NCBI GenBank assembly: GCA_045598285.1
Contig: JAZLLU010000012.1
Span: 1-64,000 of the forward strand
Direction of reading: 5' to 3'
From: RGIG5612 sp045598285
Lineage (GTDB): Bacteria; Bacillota; Clostridia; Lachnospirales; Lachnospiraceae
Length of the DNA stretch: 64,000 nt
Positions within the stretch are counted from its first letter, which is position 1, and every line of letters starts with the position of its first letter. Made by a program: the position numbers and the translations under genes. This document shows, in pieces, positions 52,880 to 61,660 of this stretch. The notes below the pieces were generated by a model, which worked only from the letters and a program-made list of their open reading frames with translations, was not told the origin of the DNA and ran no database searches.

Positions 52880-53860
52880 TTACTGAATATAGATACTGTT
52901 ATATTTGAATTTTTCAGCAAAAGAAATTGTTTTGTGCAATTCTACTTCTCTTTCACCTTCAATTAAAAATTGCACAGAAGAAACATACGGTAATTGGCAC
53001 ACCGTATTAACGATAGAATATATCATAATTTCGTCACTAACATCATTTTTTTGTTCTAAGAAGTTATGTCCGAAATTTATGTAACATGTTCTGTCTGTTG
53101 TAACAACACTAATTAATTCAACATCATCTGAAACAGTTGGAATAAGAACCTGTTCATCTACATTACTTTCATTATTAATTGCATTAGGATCTTTTTCTGG
53201 TCCTTCAATTAATTTAGTAATTAAATATTCTTCCATCGATAAACTTGTATTATCAATAGAAAAAGTATAATAAACAGGAACCAATTTATCTTTAGTTTCA
53301 TTTGCAAAATAAACTTTAAGTTCAGTCGTTTGCTTAAGCATACCTTCTTCGTTCAAAAGAACATTAACAAACTTTTCTTTTGTCATTGTTCCAATGACTT
53401 CATTATTTCTATCTGTTATAGGAACATTATCTACTGTAAAAGAAACACCAATAACACCAGGCACCTGAATAAGAGTAAGCACAACCCCAGCCCTTAAAAT
53501 AATTTCTCTAACATTAGTTAATTTCAAATATTCAGAATTAAAATCAATTGCAATAATACCATCTTTAAGGTTTATAGAATTAATCTCAACCTCAGCAGGT
53601 TTTACAGAATAATATGATTTATCTTCTAAATTCGAATTAAACATTCTATCTAGAAGATCCAAAATCAAATCAATCGGTTCAACATCTTCCGTTTTTATTT
53701 TTACTGCTCTGTAGTGCAAATCTTCTGCAGTATTATTCGTATAATAAATTAAAATTTTACCATCGTTATTTTCTTCTTTATTGCATGCACCTAAAGCAGG
53801 CACTAAAGATAATGCCACTGCAACAACCAATATTAAACTTAAAACTTTTTTAATTTTCAT
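52880..53860 (-). CDS. GerMN-domain lipoprotein
   Basis: 326 aa. Signal peptide with lipobox LGAC, Cys 26, so it is exported and anchored on the outer face of the membrane. Two GerMN (sporulation/germination) domains: about 40-165 (AEVEINSINLKDGIIAIDFN) and about 185-310 (TDRTCYINFGHNFLEQ). It follows the sensor kinase gene by 8 bases. In actinobacteria the GerMN lipoprotein LpqB is encoded after MtrA-MtrB and modulates the kinase; the same layout here suggests a similar job. Unlike LpqB it lacks a large beta-propeller. Confidence 0.88.
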   Translation of the reverse strand: MKIKKVLSLILVVAVALSLVPALGACNKEENNDGKILIYYTNNTAEDLHYRAVKIKTEDVEPIDLILDLLDRMFNSNLEDKSYYSVKPAEVEINSINLKDGIIAIDFNSEYLKLTNVREIILRAGVVLTLIQVPGVIGVSFTVDNVPITDRNNEVIGTMTKEKFVNVLLNEEGMLKQTTELKVYFANETKDKLVPVYYTFSIDNTSLSMEEYLITKLIEGPEKDPNAINNESNVDEQVLIPTVSDDVELISVVTTDRTCYINFGHNFLEQKNDVSDEIMIYSIVNTVCQLPYVSSVQFLIEGEREVELHKTISFAEKFKYNSIYIQ

Positions 53861-53868
53861 ATTTATTC

Positions 53869-55317
53869 CTATACGTATGTCAGTGGAACCTGCATTGTAA
53901 AAGTAGAACCTACATCTAATTCGCTATGTACTTTAATAGTTCCTTTATGTGCAGCAACAATTCCTTGAGTAATTGAAAGTCCAAGCCCAGAACCACCTGT
54001 CGCTCTATCTCTAGCACTGTCAGTTCTATAGAATCTGTCGAATACATGATTTAAGGATTCTTCAGGAATACCATACCCATTATCTTGAACTTTAAGATAA
54101 AAATATGTTTGGTCTGAGTTTAAAGATACATGCACCCAACCATCAACATTATTATATTTTATCGCATTAACTACTAAGTTAGTAATACACATAGAAAACT
54201 TTGTTTTATCAACTTCAGCAAATACTGGTTTAAACGTTTCAAAAACTAATTCAATATTTTTTTCTTTTGCAAGCGGTTTCATAATCTTAAGTATTGATTC
54301 AACCAATTCATTAATATTTGTGTTTTCAATATTCAAGACCATCTTATTTTGATCCATTTTTGCAAGAGTAAGTAAATCGGAAATGATTTCATTTTCTCTA
54401 TCTAATTCGCCAACAATATCAACCAAAAATTCTTGATAAAGTTCTTCTTGGACTCCTTCTTGCCCAATCAACGATTCAGCTAAAACTTTCATAGATGTTA
54501 TTGGTGTTTTAAGTTCATGTGACACATTTGATACAAAATCTTGTCTGGATTTTGTTAACGAATTAATTTTATTTAGCATCAAGTTGAACGAATTAGAAAT
54601 GTTTTCTAATTCAGTACAACCTTTAATATCTACTTGTTCATCTTGACCTGTTGTATTAATTTTAGATACTGCATCATTGATATTCACAAAAGGTTTAACT
54701 ATTTTTGCGGACCCATAAATAGCTGCAGCAATTAAAACAACAACAAGTATTACAACAACAGCGATTGCAATAAGCATAACATTATGCATTGAATCAAATA
54801 TATCTGAAATGGAAGCACTACCCATAACTACAAATTGAATGTTTCCGTTTTCATCTTTAATCCCTTGTGTAAAATTAATATATCTATTCTTTTTGTCTAT
54901 TTGGGTTTGGTTTACCCCATAAAAACATTTATTAACATCTTCAGATATACATATTTTTCCTTTGTTTATTTGGTATGTGTCGCTCAAAATATAAAAGTTA
55001 TTATCGATAATTTGAATACGATTCATAAAAATACCGGCAAGTTCATCAGCAGCTAAATCAATGTTATCATCGGTAATTTTTTCTTCACTGTATTCATCAG
55101 AAATATAATTACAAAGAATTGAAAATTGAGCATTAAGATTTTTACTACGAGTATTAATAAAACTATCTTCAGCAACATTAAGTACCACTGTATCCAAAAG
55201 GATAAGTGGCACTATTCCAACGATAATTATTATCATTATGATTCTAAATCGAAGACTTTTAAAGAACGACTCGTTAAGCTTTAAAATAATAACCCACTCC
55301 CCACTTTGTATTAACAT
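53869..55317 (-). CDS. Sensor histidine kinase (HAMP type)
   Basis: 482 aa. Membrane segments at about 25-45 and 180-202 enclose an extracellular domain of about 130 residues; HAMP about 203-255; dimerisation helix with phospho-acceptor His 267 in FVSNVSHELKTPITS; ATPase domain with N box NLVVNAIKYNN, DNGYGIPEE and GSGLGLSITQGIV. The layout resembles WalK/PhoR/MtrB. Its ATG lies within the end of the regulator gene (44-base overlap) and has no good ribosome-binding site; GGGGAG followed by ATT codons a little downstream is another possibility. Confidence 0.92.
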   Translation of the reverse strand: MLIQSGEWVIILKLNESFFKSLRFRIIMIIIIVGIVPLILLDTVVLNVAEDSFINTRSKNLNAQFSILCNYISDEYSEEKITDDNIDLAADELAGIFMNRIQIIDNNFYILSDTYQINKGKICISEDVNKCFYGVNQTQIDKKNRYINFTQGIKDENGNIQFVVMGSASISDIFDSMHNVMLIAIAVVVILVVVLIAAAIYGSAKIVKPFVNINDAVSKINTTGQDEQVDIKGCTELENISNSFNLMLNKINSLTKSRQDFVSNVSHELKTPITSMKVLAESLIGQEGVQEELYQEFLVDIVGELDRENEIISDLLTLAKMDQNKMVLNIENTNINELVESILKIMKPLAKEKNIELVFETFKPVFAEVDKTKFSMCITNLVVNAIKYNNVDGWVHVSLNSDQTYFYLKVQDNGYGIPEESLNHVFDRFYRTDSARDRATGGSGLGLSITQGIVAAHKGTIKVHSELDVGSTFTMQVPLTYV

Positions 55318-55954
55318 ATTTTGGTTCTTTAGGGTTTACTTCTATTTTTTCACGAAGACGTCTTACGTGAACATCAACAGTACGCACATCGCCAGGATAC
55401 TCATACCCCCAAACAATGCTTAAAAGTTGTTCTCTGCTATAAACTTTATTTGGGTTATTGACTAATAACTCAAGAAGATCAAATTCTTTAGCAGTTAAGT
55501 TGATTTCTCTATCTTGAATAAATACTCTACGAGCATCTAAATCCATATAAAGATCGCCACTTATTATTTCAGAAGATACATCTCTAGAAACTCTCTTGTT
55601 TCTTCTAAACATTGCTTTAATTCTTGCTTTAACTTCAAGAATATTAAAAGGTTTTGTGATGTAATCATCAGCACCATACTCAAGGCCAAGAATCTTATCC
55701 ATATCTCCGCCCTTAGCAGTAAGCATAATAATTGGCATACTTGAAAATTCTCTTATGCTTTTGCAAACTTCGAATCCATCCATTTTTGGAAGCATAACAT
55801 CAAGCAAAACAACATCATACTCTGTCTTCTTTGCCATATAAACAGCTTCTTCGCCATCATAAGCACAATCAACACTCATGCCATCTTGTTCAAGAGAAAA
55901 CTTTATTCCCTTAACAATAAGTTTTTCATCATCAACTACTAAAATTCTGCTCAT
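55274..55954 (-). CDS. OmpR-family response regulator
   Basis: 226 aa. Receiver domain 1-120 with VVDDE acidic pocket, phospho-acceptor Asp 52 in LLDVMLPKMDG, and Lys in KPFNILE. The C-terminal winged helix (about 130-226) has REINLTAKEFDLLELL and RTVDVHVRRLREKIE. Cognate kinase gene overlaps it. Sequence style is WalR/PhoP/MtrA-like. It follows comEA by 2 bases, tying the system to the com genes. Confidence 0.95.
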   Translation of the reverse strand: MSRILVVDDEKLIVKGIKFSLEQDGMSVDCAYDGEEAVYMAKKTEYDVVLLDVMLPKMDGFEVCKSIREFSSMPIIMLTAKGGDMDKILGLEYGADDYITKPFNILEVKARIKAMFRRNKRVSRDVSSEIISGDLYMDLDARRVFIQDREINLTAKEFDLLELLVNNPNKVYSREQLLSIVWGYEYPGDVRTVDVHVRRLREKIEVNPKEPKYVNTKWGVGYYFKA

Positions 55955-55956
55955 AA

Positions 55957-56553
55957 TTACACCTTAATATAATCCTTAATTTTTTCATAGGAACTATCTT
56001 TAATTCCTGCAACGTTTTTTATGTCTTCAACGTTGGAAAAATTTCCAACTGATTCTCGATAAGAAATTATTGCCTGAGCTTTTACATCACCAATTCCAGG
56101 AAGTGTCATAAGATCTTCTTGCGATGCCTTATTAATATTTACTAATCCATCATTTACTTTTAAGCTTCTATCTATTGCAACTTTTCCAGACGCAACTTCT
56201 TCTAAAGATGGAATATAAATTTGCTCTCCGTCATTAACTTGCTCAGCAAGATTAAGATATTGTGTATCGGCTTCACTTAAAAATCCACCAGCAGCACTAA
56301 CAGCATCGTTTACTCTTGCCCCATTGTCTAAATAATATAGACCCGGAGATTTAACTTGCCCACAAACATGTACACAAAGTTTAGTTAGTGTAATTTCTTT
56401 ACTACTTTCATCTTTGTCTTTTGTTTCTTCAGTAGTGCTTTCTTTAGAAAGAGTTTTATTATTTTTGTTTTTAAAAGAGCAGCTAAAAATAATACCTGCT
56501 ACAACAACAATTACGCTAACTAATAAAATCTTAATTAATTTTTTGTTTTTCAT
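55957..56553 (-). CDS. comEA: DNA receptor ComEA
   Basis: 198 aa; membrane anchor at about 5-26, a low-complexity linker, SLBB domain (about 55-120: CVHVCGQVKSPGLYYLDNGA) and paired helix-hairpin-helix domain (about 135-198: VNINKASQEDLMTLPGIGDVKAQAI). It binds incoming double-stranded DNA outside the membrane and passes it to ComEC. Start ATG 56553 has GGAGGAG four to five bases upstream; the longer ATG at 56565 lacks one. Promoter at 56592-56620. Confidence 0.95.
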   Translation of the reverse strand: MKNKKLIKILLVSVIVVVAGIIFSCSFKNKNNKTLSKESTTEETKDKDESSKEITLTKLCVHVCGQVKSPGLYYLDNGARVNDAVSAAGGFLSEADTQYLNLAEQVNDGEQIYIPSLEEVASGKVAIDRSLKVNDGLVNINKASQEDLMTLPGIGDVKAQAIISYRESVGNFSNVEDIKNVAGIKDSSYEKIKDYIKV

Positions 56554-56591
56554 GTTCTCCTCCACATAGGAAAAGAACCTCTGACAAGTTT

Positions 56592-56620
56592 ATTGTACAA
56601 AATTTTTATTAACTTTGCAA
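56592..56620 (-). promoter_or_regulatory. Promoter upstream of comEA
   Basis: Minus strand TTGCAA (56615-56620), 17 bases, TACAAT (56592-56597). It would drive comEA-regulator-kinase-GerMN-comEC-holA as one transcript. Confidence 0.6.
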
Positions 56621-56644
56621 TAATTCTGTAATAAATTTGTAAAA

Positions 56645-57925
56645 TTATTTAGATCCAGTTTCTACTGAGGTACTTGTTCTCGTAGAAAGAGCTTTTGATA
56701 AAGAATTATTGAATTTTTTCAAGGCCTCAGAAGGAGTTGACTCACCCCAAGTACTATTAAGCATTAATTTTAGATCCTTCCAAATTTCCTGAGTTTCAAT
56801 CATCTTTGGCAAAGTATAAGAATTCTCATATTGAGTATAGGCATCTTGAAAACCTTTTTCGTTATGAAGTACTCTCTTACAACTTATTAATCCAGTTGTG
56901 TCATAAACGTAACTTATGTTGTCATAAGTCATATATTTTGCTAATTTTTCAGATTCTTCAATATGCTTAGAAATAGGATTTACGCAAACGCACCATGTTG
57001 TTGATAAAGGTTTGGATTCAAGTTCATCATTTAGAGGTGGCATTTGAGCAATTTTATAATTCGTTCCTTGTTGATTTAAAAGTCCCAGTGTAGAACATTT
57101 AATAATAGCTGTCTGACAACGTGAGAAAACAAAACTGTTTTCAACAAGGTCGTAAATTACAGTTGAATTGTCAATATTAACGTTTTTAGCAAAATTTTTA
57201 TAATAGTTTAATGCATCAATTAATTCAGGACTATCTGTATTAATTTCTTTTGATGAATCACCAAACTCACCACCAATATTCAAATATGCTCCTATAAACT
57301 GAAAATTTGAAATTAAACTATTAGGATCAAAAAGAGCAACCATATCAATAGATGACCTATCATCTTTTATAAAAGTTGAAGACGATATAAGTATTTCATC
57401 AAAAGTATTTGGCGGGTCAATTTGGAAATCTTGATTATACGCTAAAAGTGCTACATCAAATGCAAAAGGATATGCAACTAATTTGTTGTTATAAGTAGAT
57501 GCATTAAGAGATACCTGAGCATAATTAGCTAAATTATAATCATTTGTATTAGTATTTTCTTTAGCAACAGAACCCAAATAAGCTTGTTCAAGTTTAGTAC
57601 TTTCACAAATATAAAGATCTGGAGCATTCTCATCTTGCTCAACATTCATCTTGTTTATATTTTCAAAAAATTCTACTGCACTTACTTGCTTACAGCCAAT
57701 TCTTAAACCTGTATTTCTAAAATAATCTTCCTTTAACTCATTTGTGAATTTTTCAAATGCAGGGTCATAATACCATAATATTAAATCATGCCCTTCTTCA
57801 ATATCGGTACTAAAACTATTATCAACTTCAACAGGTCTTAATAACATCGCACCAAAAATAATTGCTGAAGTGAGCAATAACATAATCACTATTCTGATAA
57901 AATAATTTCTTCTACTTCTTTTCAT
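56645..57925 (-). CDS. Membrane-anchored extracellular substrate-binding protein
   Basis: 426 aa of the family-1 ABC solute-binding fold. N-terminal membrane segment (about 8-28) without a lipobox Cys, so it is probably anchored as a transmembrane protein. The pattern DLILWYYDPAFEKFTNELKEDY, PDLYICESTKLEQAY, and PFAFDVALLAYNQD is typical of sugar-binding proteins. No permease or ATPase gene is beside it. The ATG at 57925 lies inside the end of topA (14-base overlap), so translation is coupled to topA. The ligand is unknown. Confidence 0.82.
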   Translation of the reverse strand: MKRSRRNYFIRIVIMLLLTSAIIFGAMLLRPVEVDNSFSTDIEEGHDLILWYYDPAFEKFTNELKEDYFRNTGLRIGCKQVSAVEFFENINKMNVEQDENAPDLYICESTKLEQAYLGSVAKENTNTNDYNLANYAQVSLNASTYNNKLVAYPFAFDVALLAYNQDFQIDPPNTFDEILISSSTFIKDDRSSIDMVALFDPNSLISNFQFIGAYLNIGGEFGDSSKEINTDSPELIDALNYYKNFAKNVNIDNSTVIYDLVENSFVFSRCQTAIIKCSTLGLLNQQGTNYKIAQMPPLNDELESKPLSTTWCVCVNPISKHIEESEKLAKYMTYDNISYVYDTTGLISCKRVLHNEKGFQDAYTQYENSYTLPKMIETQEIWKDLKLMLNSTWGESTPSEALKKFNNSLSKALSTRTSTSVETGSK

Positions 57926-59903
57926 CAATATCTTCTATTACATCTTTTTCAGTTTTTCCAGGTTGTGGTTTATTCCAAGACATAAACTTACATTCAGGAT
58001 AACCTTCACATCCGTAATATCTGCGACCTTTTTTAGTCTTTCTAATTATTATTTCACGTCCACAATCAGGACATTTAACATTAGCTTTTTCAATTATGCT
58101 CATTGTATTACGACATTCAGGGAAACCAGGACATGCAAGGAATTTACCATGTGGTCCAAATTTATAAACCATCATCCTTCCACATTTATCGCAAACAATA
58201 TCGCTTTCTTCATCTTTAACTTTTATTTTTTCTAATTTAGCTCTTGCACTATCAATCGATACCTTAAGATCTGGATAAAAATCTCTTAAAATTTGTTTCC
58301 AATCAACATTACCATCTTCGATTTTATCGAGCTTTTCTTCTATGTTAGCAGTAAACCCCGTATCTACAATTGTTGGAAAAGCTGTAATCATTATATCATT
58401 AACAACTTTTCCTAGTTCAGTAATTAAAATATTTTTCTTCTCCTTACGAACATAATGTCTGTTTTGTATAAGAGATATTGTTGGTGAATATGTACTTGGA
58501 CGACCTATACCAGCTTCTTCCATTGCCTTAACTAGTGATGCTTCAGTAAAGTGAGCTGGTGGCTGCGTAAAGTGCTGTGTACCATCATAATTAACGTTAG
58601 TTATAATAGCATCTTTTGAAAGTTTTGTGATCGTATTATTTTTTTCTTCTTTTTCATCATCAGCAAATGTATAAACTTTCATAAAACCATCAAATTTAAT
58701 CTTTGATGCAGTAGCCTTGAAAATATAATTATTTACTTCAAACGAAACAGCTGTTGTTTCATATACTGCATTAGTCATTCTGCTAGCAACAAATCTCTTC
58801 CATATAAGCTGGTATAATCTAAAACTATCTCTATCTAATTTTTCTTTAATTTTTTCAGGAGTTACGTTAATGTCAGAAGGTCTAATTGCTTCATGTGCAT
58901 CTTGAACTTTACCTTTTGATTTACTTGTATTCTTAACATAACTTATATAATCTTTTCCGTAGTTTTCTCCAATAAATTCCTTTGCTGCTCCAATAGCCTC
59001 ATCAGAAATACGAATTGAATCAGTACGAAGATATGTAATATAACCATCTTCATATAAGTTTTGAGCAACTCTCATAGTTTTTTGTGTTGAGAAATTAAGA
59101 GCTTTAGAGGCTTCTTGTTGTAAAGAAGAAGTTACAAAAGGCAATGGTGATTTCTTAATTCTTTCTGACTTTTTAATGTCAGTTATACTCATATCCTTGC
59201 CCTCAATTTGTGAAAGAATTTTATCTAATTCATCCTTTGTATTAATATCTATCTTGCCATTTTTATCACCATTAAATTTAGCAATGATAGTTTTCTTTTC
59301 ACCCTTTATAGTAACCTCTGCATCAAGGTTCCAATATTCTTCTGGAACAAATGCATCAATCTCTGCATCTCTATCATTAACCATTCTAAGTGCAACAGAT
59401 TGAACACGTCCTGCGCTTAATCCTCTTTTTACTTTTTCCCAAAGAATAGGACTTATACCATAACCAACAAGTCTGTCAAGGCTTCTTCTTGCTTGCTGTG
59501 CGTTAACAAGGTCCATATCAATTTCTCTAGGATTTTCTAAAGACTTTGCAACAGCACTTTTTGTAATTTCATTAAAAGTAATTCTTGCTCTTTTAGATTC
59601 ATCAAGATTTAAGGCATTAGAAAGATGCCAACTAATAGCTTCACCTTCGCGGTCAGGGTCAGTTGCAAGATAAACAATATCAGCTTCTTTTGCTAATCTT
59701 TTAAGTTCTGACAATGTATCGCCTTTTCCTCTTATGGTTATATACTTAGGTTCAAAATCATTATCAACATCTATACCCAAAGAACTCTTAGGCAAATCAC
59801 GAACATGTCCCTTAGAAGCGACAACGTCAAAATTTTTACCAAGATATTTCTTAACAGTCTTTACTTTTGCTGGTGATTCCACGATAACTAATTTTTTCGA
59901 CAT
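57912..59903 (-). CDS. topA: DNA topoisomerase I
   Basis: Relaxes negative supercoils. 663 aa. Toprim domain at 1-115 (KLVIVESPAKVKTVKKYLG, YLATDPDREGEAISWHL), catalytic Tyr in DGYITYLRTDSIRIS (about residue 295), and two C-terminal zinc ribbons (CDKCGRMMVY...CPGFPEC and CPDCGREIII...CEGYPEC). Promoter at 59954-59983. It is divergent from yifB-dprA; dprA and topA are often neighbours in Firmicutes. Confidence 0.97.
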   Translation of the reverse strand: MSKKLVIVESPAKVKTVKKYLGKNFDVVASKGHVRDLPKSSLGIDVDNDFEPKYITIRGKGDTLSELKRLAKEADIVYLATDPDREGEAISWHLSNALNLDESKRARITFNEITKSAVAKSLENPREIDMDLVNAQQARRSLDRLVGYGISPILWEKVKRGLSAGRVQSVALRMVNDRDAEIDAFVPEEYWNLDAEVTIKGEKKTIIAKFNGDKNGKIDINTKDELDKILSQIEGKDMSITDIKKSERIKKSPLPFVTSSLQQEASKALNFSTQKTMRVAQNLYEDGYITYLRTDSIRISDEAIGAAKEFIGENYGKDYISYVKNTSKSKGKVQDAHEAIRPSDINVTPEKIKEKLDRDSFRLYQLIWKRFVASRMTNAVYETTAVSFEVNNYIFKATASKIKFDGFMKVYTFADDEKEEKNNTITKLSKDAIITNVNYDGTQHFTQPPAHFTEASLVKAMEEAGIGRPSTYSPTISLIQNRHYVRKEKKNILITELGKVVNDIMITAFPTIVDTGFTANIEEKLDKIEDGNVDWKQILRDFYPDLKVSIDSARAKLEKIKVKDEESDIVCDKCGRMMVYKFGPHGKFLACPGFPECRNTMSIIEKANVKCPDCGREIIIRKTKKGRRYYGCEGYPECKFMSWNKPQPGKTEKDVIEDIDEKK

Positions 59904-59953
59904 AATATTTTTCCTTCCGGGAATTTTTTATAATTTTATTCCACAGTTTTAAC

Positions 59954-59983
59954 TAAATACCACGAAAACGTATATTCTGTCAA
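59954..59983 (-). promoter_or_regulatory. Promoter of topA
   Basis: Minus strand TTGACA (59978-59983), 18 bases, TATTTA (59954-59959) preceded by TGG. The rest of the 224-base divergent spacer is AT-rich and holds two plus-strand TTGACA boxes (about 60023 and 60088) that may serve yifB. Confidence 0.6.
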
Positions 59984-60127
59984 TTTTTTTATTTTTTTTA
60001 TTTTCATTTTTAAATCAAGTATTGACAGTTAAAAAATACAGTGATAGTCTATCTCAAAAGAAATCTAGATGTCATTTTCTTGACATTATTTCTAAAAAAT
60101 TAATTAAATACCAAAGGAGACATTTTA

Positions 60128-61651
60128 ATGTTTTGTCGTATTCTATGTGCAGACATATGTGGCATTGATGCGCATAAAGTCTTTGTAGAAGCGGATATCT
60201 CTGGCGGCCTTCCTGACTTTAATATTGTTGGTCTGCCCTCTAGTGAAATTAGAGAAGCGAAGGAGCGAGTTATTCGCGCAATAACAAATTCTGGTTTTGA
60301 TTTTCCTTCTAGAAAAATCACAATTAACCTTTCACCTGCTTCTATTAGAAAAATCGGTTCTGGTTTTGACCTTCCAATAGCTATTGCTATTCTATGTGCA
60401 ATTGGTCAAATTTCCCAAGATGCAATTAAAGATACTTTAATAATTGGTGAACTAAGTCTAGATGGGACTGTAAATCCAATAAAAGGTATTTTACCTATTT
60501 CCATTATGGCACAAAAAGAAAAAATAAAAAAAATAATTTTGCCAAAAGATAATGCTTATGAAGGTGCTGTAATTAAAGATGTAAATATTATTTCTGTTTC
60601 ATCTTTAAGAGATACCGTTGAAATTTTAAAAGGCAAAAGTATCGAAGAAAGCGAATATAAAGACTTAGAAAACATATTAGAAAAGGCATATAAAGATTGT
60701 TCGCTAGATTATATTGATGTAAAAGGACAAGAAAGTGCAAAGCGTGCAACAATGATTGCAATTTGTGGATTTCACAACCTTTTATATATAGGTCCACCTG
60801 GCTCCGGAAAAAGTATGTTAAGTCAAAGAATTCCAACAATTCTAAATCGCCTTTCCGTAGAAGAATGTCTTGAAGTATCAAAAATCTATTCCGTAGCAGG
60901 TCTGCTAGATGGAAAATCATTAATTCTTAATAGGCCTTTTAGGTCCCCACATCATAGTATTAGTGATACTGCCCTAGTCGGTGGCTCTTCTAATCCTAAG
61001 CCAGGAGAAATTACTCTAGCTAATAAAGGTGTACTATTTTTAGATGAAGTTGCTGAATTCAAAAAAAGTACTATAGAAATGTTACGTCAACCTCTAGAAG
61101 ATAAACATATCATTATTTCACGAGCAAATGCACGAGTAGATTTTCCATCTGACTTTATGTTAGTTATGGCAATGAATCCATGTAAATGTGGTTATTATCC
61201 TGATAGGAATTTTTGCAACTGTACTGAAGCCGATGTGAATAAATACTTTGGGAAAATCAAAGGTCCAATACTAGATCGTGTTGACATAACTATAGGTACA
61301 AAAAGATTAGAAACAAATGATTTTTCTACTAGCAGTTATGGACTAAGTTCAAACGATATGCGCTCGTTAATTAAAACTGCCCAAGAAATTCAAAAGGAAC
61401 GATTCGCTGGATTAAAAATTTCTTTCAACTCCCAAATGAGCCAAAAAGAAATTAAAAAATACTGCGTATTAGATGATAAAAATCAAGAGATTCTAAATAC
61501 TGCTTATGAAAAATTTAATATGTCAGCAAGGGGTTATTACAAAATCTTAAAGGTTGCGAGAACTATCGCCGATTTAGACGAATCAAAAGATATCACAAAG
61601 TCTCATCTTCTCGAGGCAATAAGTTATAGAAATCAATTCATAGATAGATAA
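60128..61651 (+). CDS. YifB/ComM family Mg-chelatase-like AAA+ ATPase
   Basis: 507 aa. N-terminal Lon-protease-like fold (about 1-175), AAA+ ATPase with Walker A GPPGSGKSMLSQR near 220 and Walker B VLFLDEVAEF, zinc Cys cluster in MNPCKCGYYPDRNFCNC, and C-terminal helical domain. The group includes ComM, a helicase that extends recombination branches in transformation. It is followed by dprA after 9 bases, and comEA/comEC are nearby, so a role in DNA uptake is plausible. Confidence 0.9.
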   Translation: MFCRILCADICGIDAHKVFVEADISGGLPDFNIVGLPSSEIREAKERVIRAITNSGFDFPSRKITINLSPASIRKIGSGFDLPIAIAILCAIGQISQDAIKDTLIIGELSLDGTVNPIKGILPISIMAQKEKIKKIILPKDNAYEGAVIKDVNIISVSSLRDTVEILKGKSIEESEYKDLENILEKAYKDCSLDYIDVKGQESAKRATMIAICGFHNLLYIGPPGSGKSMLSQRIPTILNRLSVEECLEVSKIYSVAGLLDGKSLILNRPFRSPHHSISDTALVGGSSNPKPGEITLANKGVLFLDEVAEFKKSTIEMLRQPLEDKHIIISRANARVDFPSDFMLVMAMNPCKCGYYPDRNFCNCTEADVNKYFGKIKGPILDRVDITIGTKRLETNDFSTSSYGLSSNDMRSLIKTAQEIQKERFAGLKISFNSQMSQKEIKKYCVLDDKNQEILNTAYEKFNMSARGYYKILKVARTIADLDESKDITKSHLLEAISYRNQFIDR

Positions 61652-61660
61652 GGAGGAATT

